Source: Streptomyces sp. NBC_01016
GTDB lineage: Bacteria > Actinomycetota > Actinomycetes > Streptomycetales > Streptomycetaceae
DNA length: 64,000 nt
Direction of reading: 5' to 3'
Assembly (NCBI RefSeq): GCF_026341035.1
Contig: NZ_JAPEOQ010000002.1
Span: forward strand, 186,001 to 250,000
The translations under genes were made by a program, and so were the position numbers. The notes beneath the pieces were generated by a model. The model had not been told where the DNA came from. It saw only the letters and a program-made list of their open reading frames with translations, and ran no database searches. Shown here in pieces: positions 50,117 through 56,957 of the stretch; positions within the stretch are counted from its first letter, which is position 1, and each line of letters begins with the position of its first letter.

Positions 50117-50158
50117 TTCAGTAATTCTGAACGTACGCGGCGAAAAGTTTCGATGGAC
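50117..50158 (+). promoter_or_regulatory. Composite operator upstream of the DMT transporter gene
   Basis: TTCAG-5 bases-CTGAA at 50117-50131 is followed after 9 bases by CGAAAAGTTTCG at 50141-50152 and ATGGAC. The same layout and spacing recur at 55412-55453 before allantoicase. The site lies 66 bases before the transporter ATG. Just upstream is a 14-bp tandem duplication (GGGGCCAGCTTTAA, 50079-50106). Confidence 0.7.
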
Positions 50159-50224
50159 GTGATGGGTGGGGCGCTGCCACGGTAATGGGGCAACGGAACC
50201 CGATCGAGAGAGGCCCCGACCCTG

Positions 50225-51199
50225 ATGGCAGTCCTGGACCGTACCCGTACACCGGTGGAACCGAGCGCGGCGGCGGGCCGCGCGGCCGGCGGGCTCGGCG
50301 TCGGCCTCGCGCTCGCCGCGCTCGCGACGGTCGTCTGGTCCGGCAGCTTCGTCACCGCGCGCGGGCTGCACGACAGCGTGCCGCCGATCCAGCACGCGTT
50401 CTGGCGCTGGGTGGTGGCGATCGTGGCGGTGGCGCCGTTCGGGGCGCGGGCGGCATGGCGTCAACGGGCGGTGCTGCGGCGGCACTTGGGGTTCGTGGCG
50501 CTGGCCTCGCTGCTCGGCATCGCGGTCTACAACACCCTCGTCAACCAGGCCGGCATGACGACCTCCGCCGGCAACATGGGCATGATCATGGCCGCGTCGC
50601 CGGTGCTCATGGCGGTGTACGAGCGGATCGGCGGGGCGCGGTTGGGGCCGCGCCGGGTGGCCGGAACGCTGATCGCCTGCGTGGGGGTCGTCCTCCTCGT
50701 CAGCAAGGGCTCCCTCACGCCCGACTTCGCACCCGGCGACCTGTGGGTGGTCGTGGCGGCCGTGTGCTTCGGCTCGTACAGCGCGCTGCTGCGCCGCAAG
50801 CCGCGCGAACTCGGCGGCGTGGCCTTCCTGTTCGCGACCTTCGTGCTCGGCGCGCTGATGCTGCTGCCCGTGTACGCGGCGAGCGTGGCGGTGCAGGGCG
50901 GCTTCGAGGTGCGGGCGGGCACGGCGCTGCCGCTGCTGTACGTGGGAGTGGTGTCGTCGGCGGTCGCCTTCTTCGCGTGGAACAAGGCGATCGCGATGGT
51001 GGGGGCGGCGCGAGCGGGGGTCGTGTACTACCTCCAGCCGGTGTGCGTGGCCGCGCTGTCGTACGTCGTCCTCGGGGAGTCGATGGGGTGGGCGCAGGTG
51101 GGGTGCATGGCGCTGATCCTGGGCGGGGTGGTGCTGGCGTCGGTCGCCTCGCCGCGGTTTGCCGAACCGGCAACAAGGCGGGGGGCCGGGCGGTCGTAG
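50225..51199 (+). CDS. DMT-superfamily (EamA) transporter
   Basis: This is a 324-residue inner-membrane protein with ten hydrophobic helices arranged as two EamA repeats (LAALATVVWSGSFVTARGL in the first, WVVVAAVCFGSYSALL in the second). The conserved ending FFAWNKAIAMVGAARAGVVYYLQPV is present. Family members export amino acids, purines or other metabolites. A LysR or other repressor site precedes it and is shared with allantoicase, hinting at a role in purine or ureide metabolism. This is inferred from the operator only. Confidence 0.9.
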   Translation: MAVLDRTRTPVEPSAAAGRAAGGLGVGLALAALATVVWSGSFVTARGLHDSVPPIQHAFWRWVVAIVAVAPFGARAAWRQRAVLRRHLGFVALASLLGIAVYNTLVNQAGMTTSAGNMGMIMAASPVLMAVYERIGGARLGPRRVAGTLIACVGVVLLVSKGSLTPDFAPGDLWVVVAAVCFGSYSALLRRKPRELGGVAFLFATFVLGALMLLPVYAASVAVQGGFEVRAGTALPLLYVGVVSSAVAFFAWNKAIAMVGAARAGVVYYLQPVCVAALSYVVLGESMGWAQVGCMALILGGVVLASVASPRFAEPATRRGAGRS

Positions 51200-51247
51200 A
51201 GGCAGGATCGAAGGGTGACGTGGAGTTCCCCGGAGCTGGAGGAAACG

Positions 51248-52249
51248 ATGCCCGACCTGCCTGTTCTGCCTGACCTGCCCGGCCTGCCCGAACCGATCCA
51301 CCGCCTCGTGCCCTCACCGGCGGGCCGCACCCATCTCGTGGAGCAGGGGACGGGGCCGCTCGTCCTGCTCCTGCACGGGTTCCCCGAGTCCTGGTACTCG
51401 TGGCGGCGGCAGCTTCCGGCGCTCGCCGCCGCCGGATATCGGGCGGTCGCGATCGACGTACGTGGGTACGGGAGGTCGTCGCGGCCTGACGACATCGCCG
51501 CGTACCGGATGCTCGAACTCGTCGAGGACAACGTCGCCGTGGTCCGTGCCCTCGGCGAGGAGTCGGCGGTCGTGATCGGCCACGACTGGGGTGCGAACAT
51601 CGCCGCCACCTCGGCGCTGGTCCGTCCGGAGGCCTTTCGGGCGGTGGGGCTGCTGAGCGTGCCGTACGCGCCGCGGGGTGGGCCGCGACCCAGTGAGGTG
51701 TTCGCGCATATGGGCGGCGGTGAGGAGGAGTTCTACGTCTCGTACTTCCAGGAGCCGGGGCGTGCGGAGGATGAGATCGAGCCGGATGTGCGGGGGTGGC
51801 TGGGCGGGATCTACGCCGCGCTCTCCGCGGACACGATGCCGGGGGCGGATGCACCTGACCCGCATTTCGTCGCGCGTGGTGGGCTGATGCGGGACCGGTT
51901 CCCCGGGGGTCGGCCCGAGTGGCTGAGCGATGACGAACTCGACGTGTACGCGGGGGAGTTCGAGCGTACGGGGATGGGGGGTGCGCTTGCCCGGTACCGG
52001 AACATGGACCGGGACTGGGAGGACCTGGAGGCGTACGACGGTGCGCCGATCGTGCAGCCGTCCTTGTTCATCGGTGGGGGAGGGGACGCCTCGACGACGT
52101 GGCTGGCGGAGGCGATTGCCGCGTACCCGAAGACGTTGCCGGGCCTCGCGGGGTCGCACGTTCTGCCCGGGGCGGGGCACTGGCTCCAGCAGGAACGTCC
52201 TGTGGAGGTCAACCGTCTGCTCGTGGACTGGCTGACCGCGCTCCGATAG
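51248..52249 (+). CDS. Epoxide hydrolase-like alpha/beta hydrolase
   Basis: This is a 333-residue enzyme. ATG 51248 follows GGAGG; the GTG at 51215 is a weaker start. It has the oxyanion motif LHGFPESWYSWRRQ, the nucleophile elbow VIGHDWGAN with Asp as nucleophile (the epoxide hydrolase or haloalkane dehalogenase type), and the catalytic His in PGAGHWLQQERP. The HGFPESW motif favours soluble epoxide hydrolase. The physiological substrate is unknown. It starts 48 bases after the DMT gene and may be cotranscribed. Confidence 0.88.
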   Translation: MPDLPVLPDLPGLPEPIHRLVPSPAGRTHLVEQGTGPLVLLLHGFPESWYSWRRQLPALAAAGYRAVAIDVRGYGRSSRPDDIAAYRMLELVEDNVAVVRALGEESAVVIGHDWGANIAATSALVRPEAFRAVGLLSVPYAPRGGPRPSEVFAHMGGGEEEFYVSYFQEPGRAEDEIEPDVRGWLGGIYAALSADTMPGADAPDPHFVARGGLMRDRFPGGRPEWLSDDELDVYAGEFERTGMGGALARYRNMDRDWEDLEAYDGAPIVQPSLFIGGGGDASTTWLAEAIAAYPKTLPGLAGSHVLPGAGHWLQQERPVEVNRLLVDWLTALR

Positions 52250-52770
52250 CCACACCGCCCCCCGGCCACGGGGCTCCGCCCCGGCCCCCGCGGGCTCTCG
52301 TGCGAGAGGCGGGGCTTGATGGGCTCGGTGCCACGTGGCTTGCGGCCTGCCGTGGCCCAGGCCACGGGGCTCTGCCCCGGACCCCGCGCCTCAAACGCCG
52401 GCGGGGCTGGAAATGCCCACCCGCCGCAGGGGCTCGAATTGTCCCGCCCGCCCATGGGTAATCGCCCGGCTCCCGCCCATCTCCCACCCACCCGCCCCCT
52501 CCGGGGGCGTCGGCCCGACGGGGTGCCGCCCCGCCTTGGGTAACGCCCACCACGGCTCCCCACCCGCCGCGGTCGGCCGCACGCGCCTTGGGCAATCTGC
52601 CGCCTGGGGCGGCAGGGTGGGCAAGGCGGCACCCGGTGCAGGCTGCGCATACGGAGGGCGCCGGCCACGGCACCGTCCCAGAACCCCGGTGCCGCGCAAC
52701 GAAGGAGCCCCGGTGGGCGGGCTACGGTCGGGGCGTGAGTGCGATGCGTATGGCCCAGGTGGGCGAGGTT
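52250..52770. other. Intergenic region rich in palindromic repeats
   Basis: In these 521 bases I see no convincing gene. Two copies of the GC-rich Streptomyces palindromic repeat occupy 52265-52410, followed by C-rich low-complexity sequence with CCCTCCGGGGG-type dyads. The last part (52680-52770) leads into the transporter gene. Confidence 0.6.
52265..52410. repeat. Two copies of the GC-rich palindromic intergenic repeat
   Basis: GCCACGGGGCTCCGCCCCGG at 52265 and GCCACGGGGCTCTGCCCCGG at 52361 start two related units. The second continues with ACCCCGCGCCTCAAACGCCG, the same as the copies at 29102 and 62930. Confidence 0.75.
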
Positions 52771-53709
52771 ATGGAGCGGCGGCAGGTAGCCGTTTATCTG
52801 GGGGCGCTGGCGGTCGGCGCCGTGGTCGGGCTCGTCGCGCCCAGCGGCGTTGGGCCCGGGCTGGAGCGTGCCATTAACCCCGTTCTCGCCGCGCTCCTCT
52901 ACGTGACCTTCCTCCAGGTCCCCGCCGCAGAGCTGCTCCGGTCGCTGCGCGCCGGGCGCTTCCTGGCCGCCGCGCTCACGGTCAACTTCGTCGTCGTGCC
53001 GCTCGTCGTCGCCGCCATGTTCATGTTCCTCCCCGACGACCAGGCGGTACGCCTCGGCGTGCTCCTCGTGCTGCTCTGCCCCTGCGTCGACTACGTGATC
53101 GTCTTCAGCGGCCTCGCGGGCGGCGCGAGTCAACGGCTGCTCGCGGCGACGCCGTTGCTGCTGCTCGCGCAGATGGTGCTGCTGCCGGGGTATCTGTACC
53201 TGTTCATGGGCGCGGGGCTGAGTGACCTCGTCGAGGCGGGGCCGTTCGTCGAGGCGTTCCTCACGCTCATCGTCGTGCCGCTCGCCCTCGCCTGGCTCAC
53301 CCAGGCGTGGGCCGCCCGCCGCCCGGCCGGGCGGCACTTCTCCGAAGCCGTGGGCATCACGATGGTGCCGCTCATGGCCGCCACGCTGCTGACGGTCGTC
53401 GCCTCCCAGATCCCCAAACTGGACGACAACCTCGGGGACGTGGCGCGCGTCGTGCCGTTCTACGTGCTGTTCCTGCTGGTGATGGCGTTCGCGGGCCGCG
53501 CCGTGGCCCGCCTCTACCGGCTCGACGTGCCCTCAGGGCGGGCGGTCGTGTTCACCGGCGCCACCCGCAACTCCCTCGTCGTCCTGCCCCTCGCCCTGTC
53601 CCTGCCGGACCCGCTGGCCGTCGCCGCGGTGGTCGTCGTCACCCAGACACTGGTCGAGGTCGTCGGCATGGTGGTCTACGTACGGGCCGTCCCGCGGCTG
53701 GTCGCCTGA
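52771..53709 (+). CDS. ACR3/SBF-family transporter (arsenite or bile-acid-type)
   Basis: This is a 312-residue integral membrane protein with about ten helices. It has VNFVVVPLVVAAMFMFL, LLVLLCPCVDYVIVFSGLAGG and TGATRNSLVVLPLALSLP, like the bile acid:sodium symporter family that includes arsenite exporter ACR3. The CPCVDYV segment contains the Cys expected of ACR3. No ars regulator or reductase is adjacent, so arsenic resistance is not certain. The start is unclear: ATG 52771 matches family length, but GTG 52735 and ATG 52744 are possible, and none has a strong ribosome site. Confidence 0.8.
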   Translation: MERRQVAVYLGALAVGAVVGLVAPSGVGPGLERAINPVLAALLYVTFLQVPAAELLRSLRAGRFLAAALTVNFVVVPLVVAAMFMFLPDDQAVRLGVLLVLLCPCVDYVIVFSGLAGGASQRLLAATPLLLLAQMVLLPGYLYLFMGAGLSDLVEAGPFVEAFLTLIVVPLALAWLTQAWAARRPAGRHFSEAVGITMVPLMAATLLTVVASQIPKLDDNLGDVARVVPFYVLFLLVMAFAGRAVARLYRLDVPSGRAVVFTGATRNSLVVLPLALSLPDPLAVAAVVVVTQTLVEVVGMVVYVRAVPRLVA

Positions 53710-54410
53710 GGCCTCAGTTCCATCAGCGGGAGCATGCGGCCCAGGACCGAGCCCGACGGGATCGCGCCCGCGTGCCGCGCGCCCATCGCCTCGTAGAACG
53801 GGACGGCGTTGGGGTCCGCCGCCCAGCTCACCCTCGTGAACCGGGCCTCGCGCGCCGTGTCCCGCACGTGCTCGAAGAGCAGCCGGCCCACCCCTAGGGC
53901 CTGTCGTTTGGATCAGGCCGGGCTCGCGGGGTCCGGCACGCACTCCCCCAAGCTCTTAAGGAGCAGGGGGGACCCCCTTCGGCGTTGTCGTCGGTCGACG
54001 ACGCTCCGCGTCGCCTCCCTCCTCCGCCTTGCGATCGCACGCTTCCCCAAGCTCTCGGCTTCGCTCGAGCAGGGGAGGCCCCACTACCCCGCTCCCTGAT
54101 CCGGCCTGATCCAAACGACAGGCCCGAGCCCCATCGCGTCGGGGTCCACGAACATCAGGCCCAGCTCGCCCACCGGCGGCGCCCCTTCGAGCGTCACCAG
54201 GCCGAGGAGCCGGCCGTCCGCGTCCTCGGCGACGGTCGTACGGCGGCGCGTGACCTCGGACGGGTGCAGCGTCAGCTCGTCCACGCACGCCGCCATGAAC
54301 ACCTCGTCGTAACCCCAGTGCGCCTTCGAGCGCAGCGCGAGGGCCGACAGCCGCTCCGCCTCGTCGGGGCGGGCCGGGCGAAGGCGTGCGGAGGGCGATG
54401 TGGGGGTCAT
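53676..54410 (-). pseudogene. GNAT-family N-acetyltransferase disrupted by a MITE
   Basis: The N-terminal part (54410-54126, 95 codons, starting MTPTSPSARLRPARPDEAER) and the C-terminal part (53896-53676) belong to one GNAT gene. Removing 53897-54125 plus one copy of the two-base target restores the frame exactly and rebuilds the acetyl-CoA loop MGLGVGRLLFEHV. The insertion falls inside that loop, so neither half can bind CoA. The remaining motifs (WAADPNAVPFYEAMGA) are intact, which suggests recent inactivation. The gene was divergent from the LysR gene. Its 3' end overlaps the ACR3/SBF gene by 34 bases. Confidence 0.9.
53897..54125. mobile_element. 229-bp MITE with 25-bp perfect terminal inverted repeats
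   Basis: Both ends carry the same 25-bp inverted repeat (GGGCCTGTCGTTTGGATCAG plus GCCGG). The flanks are TA on one side and GA (TC on the other strand) on the other, consistent with a decayed TA target duplication of the IS630/mariner kind. The interior has no ORF of transposase size but holds two AAGCTC...GAGC dyads flanked by C and G runs. It is non-autonomous; a full-length parent would have to be elsewhere in the genome. Confidence 0.9.
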
Positions 54411-54454
54411 GGGGTCAGCGTAGGACGCGGCCGCGAGCGGATACGTTGTGGCGT

Positions 54455-55375
54455 ATGAGCAGCGAGAAGCGAGTGCCGGGGCCCGACCGGTGGGACGTGA
54501 AGAAGCTGGTGATCCTGCGCACCCTGCGGGAGTGCGGCACCGTCACCGCCACCGCGCAGACGCTGCTCATGACGCCGTCCGCCGTCTCGCAGCAGCTCAC
54601 CAACCTCGCCAAGCAGCTCGGCGTGCCGCTCCTCGAGGCGCAGGGCCGGCGGGTGCGGCTGACCGACGCCGCGCAGCTCGTGCTGCGGCACGCGGAGGCC
54701 GTGTTCGCCCAACTGGAGCGCGCCGACGCCGAGTTGGCACAGTGGGTGCACGGGGAGACAGGGATGGTGCGGGTCGCCGCGTTCTCCACCGCCGTGCCCG
54801 CGCTCGTGGTGCCCGCCGTGCGGCAGCTGCGCTCCGCGCACCCAGGCATCACCGTCCGGGTGCGGGAGGCGGAGGCCGGGCAGGCGTACGAGCTGCTCGC
54901 CACCGGCGACGTGGACCTCGCCCTGTCGCTGGCCGCGCACGCGCCGACGCCCCGCGACCCCAAGTTCACGCGGGTGCCGCTGCTCGCCGACCCGCTGGAC
55001 GTCGCGCTGCCGGTGGGCCATCCGCTGGCGGGCGAGCCGGGCCTGCGGCTCGCCGATCTCGCCGGTGAGCCGTGGATCTTCGGCGGGTCCGGGCCCTGGT
55101 CGGAGATCACGACGGCCGCGTGCGAGGCCGCCGGGTTCGTGCCGGAGCAGGCGCACAGCGCGGCCGGGTGGACCGCGATCCTCGCCATGGTCGAGGCCGG
55201 GATGGGGGTCGCGCTGGTGCCGCGGATGGCGGCGGCGCGGCGGGACGGCGTCGTGATGTGCCCGCTCGGCGCGGACCGTCCCGTACGGCATGTGGTGGCG
55301 GCCGTACGGAAGGGGTCGGAGGAGGGGACGGCGGTGCGCAGGGTCCTGGAAGCGCTGACCGTTCAGCAGAGCTGA
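54455..55375 (+). CDS. LysR-family transcriptional regulator
   Basis: This is a 306-residue regulator. The helix-turn-helix is at about 15-70 (LVILRTLRECGTVTATAQTL, then SAVSQQLTNLAKQLGVPLLE). The substrate-binding domain has LRSAHPGITVRVREAEAGQAYELLATGDVDLAL. ATG 54455 removes a non-conserved leader. It lies directly upstream of allantoicase in the same direction, separated by tandem repeats that duplicate its last codons. It is a candidate for binding the composite operators before allantoicase and the DMT gene. Confidence 0.92.
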   Translation: MSSEKRVPGPDRWDVKKLVILRTLRECGTVTATAQTLLMTPSAVSQQLTNLAKQLGVPLLEAQGRRVRLTDAAQLVLRHAEAVFAQLERADAELAQWVHGETGMVRVAAFSTAVPALVVPAVRQLRSAHPGITVRVREAEAGQAYELLATGDVDLALSLAAHAPTPRDPKFTRVPLLADPLDVALPVGHPLAGEPGLRLADLAGEPWIFGGSGPWSEITTAACEAAGFVPEQAHSAAGWTAILAMVEAGMGVALVPRMAAARRDGVVMCPLGADRPVRHVVAAVRKGSEEGTAVRRVLEALTVQQS

Positions 55376-55431
55376 CACGCCGACCGTTCAGCAGAGCTGA
55401 CACGCCGACCGTTCAGCAGAACTGAAAGGCC
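55356..55431. repeat. Three tandem 25-26-bp repeats spanning the LysR stop codon
   Basis: GACCGTTCAGCAGAGCTGAC starts copies at 55356 and 55382; the third at 55407 has GAACTGAA instead of GAGCTGAC. Copy one encodes the last LysR codons and its TGA. Copy three supplies the TTCAG-CTGAA half of the allantoicase operator. Confidence 0.9.
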
Positions 55432-55453
55432 ACCTCGAAAACTTTCGATGGAC
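55412..55453 (+). promoter_or_regulatory. Composite operator upstream of allantoicase
   Basis: TTCAG-5 bases-CTGAA at 55412-55426, then 9 bases, then CGAAAACTTTCG at 55436-55447 and ATGGAC. It is identical in plan to 50117-50158. It ends 31 bases before the allantoicase ATG. Confidence 0.7.
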
Positions 55454-55484
55454 CTGTCGGCTCGTCGCGCGCGACAGTGGGCCC

Positions 55485-56615
55485 ATGACCCAGACGACAC
55501 CCGCCCAGGACCAGGACCCGCACGCCAACGACGCCGCCCCCTACGGAGGCGGCGACCCGTACGCCGACTACCGCACCTTCGGTGACGCCGACGCCTTCAG
55601 CGAGCTCGTCGACCTCGCCGACCGGCGGCTCGGCGGCGGTGTCATCGCCGCGAACGACGAGTTCTTCGCGATGCGCGAGAACCTGCTGCTGCGCGAGCGG
55701 GCCGTCTTCGACCCGGAGCACTTCGGGCACAAGGGCAAGGTCATGGACGGCTGGGAGACCCGCAGGCGGCGGGGGACCGCGGACTCCCCGTTCCCGGCTC
55801 CGGAGGACCACGACTGGGCCATCGTGCGGCTCGGCGCGCCCGGCGTCGTCCGCGGCGTGATCGTCGACACCGCCCACTTCCGCGGCAACTACCCGCAGAA
55901 GGTGAGCATCCAGGCCACGAACGTGCCCGGCGCCCCCGGCCCCGCGGAGCTGCTCGCCGACGACGTGAAGTGGGAGGAGATCGTCCCGAAGAGCCAGGTC
56001 AAGGGCCACGCGGCGAACGCCTTCACGATCACCAGCGAGCGCCGCTACACGCACATCCGCGTCTGCCAGCACCCCGACGGCGGCATCGCCCGCCTCCGCG
56101 TGCACGGCGAGGTCGTCCCCGACCCCGAGTGGCTCGACCTGCTCGGCACGTTCGACCTGGCGTCGGTGCTCAACGGCGGTTCCTACGAGGACGCGTCCGA
56201 CAAGTTCTACTCCTCGCCGACGCAGATCATCCTGCCGGGCACCTCGCGCAAGATGGACGACGGCTGGGAGAACCGCCGCCGCCGCGTCCACGGCACCAAC
56301 GACTGGGTCCGCTTCCGCCTCGCGGCGCAGGGCACCATCCGCGCCGTCGAGATCGACACCGCGTACCTGAAGGGCAACTCGGCGGGCTGGATAGCCCTGA
56401 GCGGCCGTGACGGCGAGACCGGCGAGTGGTTCGAGATCATCCCCCGCACCAAGCTGGAGCCCGACACCCTGCACCGCTTCCCGCTCCCGAAGGAGGCCGT
56501 GGCCACCCACGTACGCCTCGACGCGTTCCCCGACGGGGGCGTGGCCCGGATGCGCGTGCACGGGTCGCTGACGGAGACGGGCCGCCAGGCGCTGCGCGAC
56601 CGCTTCACGCAGTAA
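55485..56615 (+). CDS. alc: Allantoicase
   Basis: This 376-residue enzyme hydrolyses allantoate to ureidoglycolate and urea in purine breakdown. It contains the two homologous allantoicase domains (about 35-205 and 220-370), each with the MDGWETRRRR / MDDGWENRRRR motif, a WAIVRLG / WVRFRLA strand and a VRGVIVDTAHFRGNYP / IRAVEIDTAYLKGNSA strand. Length is normal. In S. coelicolor as I recall, allantoin genes lie in a separate allB-allR cluster; here allantoicase stands alone behind a LysR gene and shares an operator with the DMT transporter 5 kb away. Confidence 0.95.
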   Translation: MTQTTPAQDQDPHANDAAPYGGGDPYADYRTFGDADAFSELVDLADRRLGGGVIAANDEFFAMRENLLLRERAVFDPEHFGHKGKVMDGWETRRRRGTADSPFPAPEDHDWAIVRLGAPGVVRGVIVDTAHFRGNYPQKVSIQATNVPGAPGPAELLADDVKWEEIVPKSQVKGHAANAFTITSERRYTHIRVCQHPDGGIARLRVHGEVVPDPEWLDLLGTFDLASVLNGGSYEDASDKFYSSPTQIILPGTSRKMDDGWENRRRRVHGTNDWVRFRLAAQGTIRAVEIDTAYLKGNSAGWIALSGRDGETGEWFEIIPRTKLEPDTLHRFPLPKEAVATHVRLDAFPDGGVARMRVHGSLTETGRQALRDRFTQ

Positions 56616-56616
56616 A

Positions 56617-56683
56617 AGCCCCGTACGTGCGGGCAGTTGAAGCCCCCGTGCGTACGGGCAGCAACAGCCCCCGTACGTACGGG
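56617..56683 (+). repeat. Three tandem hairpins after allantoicase
   Basis: Three near-identical GCCCC(C)GTACGTACGGGC-type palindromes lie at about 56618-56633, 56643-56659 and 56667-56683, at about 25-base intervals. The first begins 2 bases after the stop. They probably act as a tandem terminator for both allantoicase and the convergent small gene. Confidence 0.75.
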
Positions 56684-56686
56684 ATT

Positions 56687-56872
56687 TCACCGCCCGAGGC
56701 GGCGCTCCCGGTCGAACCGGCGCAGCACACGCACGATGTGTGCCAGGCCGACGAGGCCGCCGAGCGCCACTGCGTGCGGAGTGACAGGCAGCGTCACCGC
56801 GACGGCGACCACCGTCACCGCACCGGCGATCAGCGCGCCGCTCACCAACGCGTAGACGATCTCCACCGTCAT
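56687..56872 (-). CDS. Small membrane protein of unknown function
   Basis: This is a 61-residue protein. ATG 56872 is preferred because GGAGAAGGA precedes it; ATG 56911 lacks a ribosome site. Two hydrophobic helices (VYALVSGALIAGAVTVVAVAVTL and HAVALGGLVGLAHIV) with a short loop form a hairpin, followed by a basic tail VLRRFDRERRLGR in the cytoplasm. It lies downstream of pepN in the same direction (gap 85 bases). Function unknown. Confidence 0.6.
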   Translation of the reverse strand: MTVEIVYALVSGALIAGAVTVVAVAVTLPVTPHAVALGGLVGLAHIVRVLRRFDRERRLGR

Positions 56873-56957
56873 CGCGTCCTTCTCCGCCCGCGACTCCCGC
56901 CCGGCCCCCATGCGCCCAGTCTCACACGAGTGAGGGCACGGGGGCCGGGCTGCGGTG

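Noticed and set aside
52588..52770. N-terminal extension of the ACR3/SBF transporter
   Set aside because: The extra about 60 residues read through palindromic repeat-rich intergenic DNA and are not hydrophobic; family members begin near ATG 52771.
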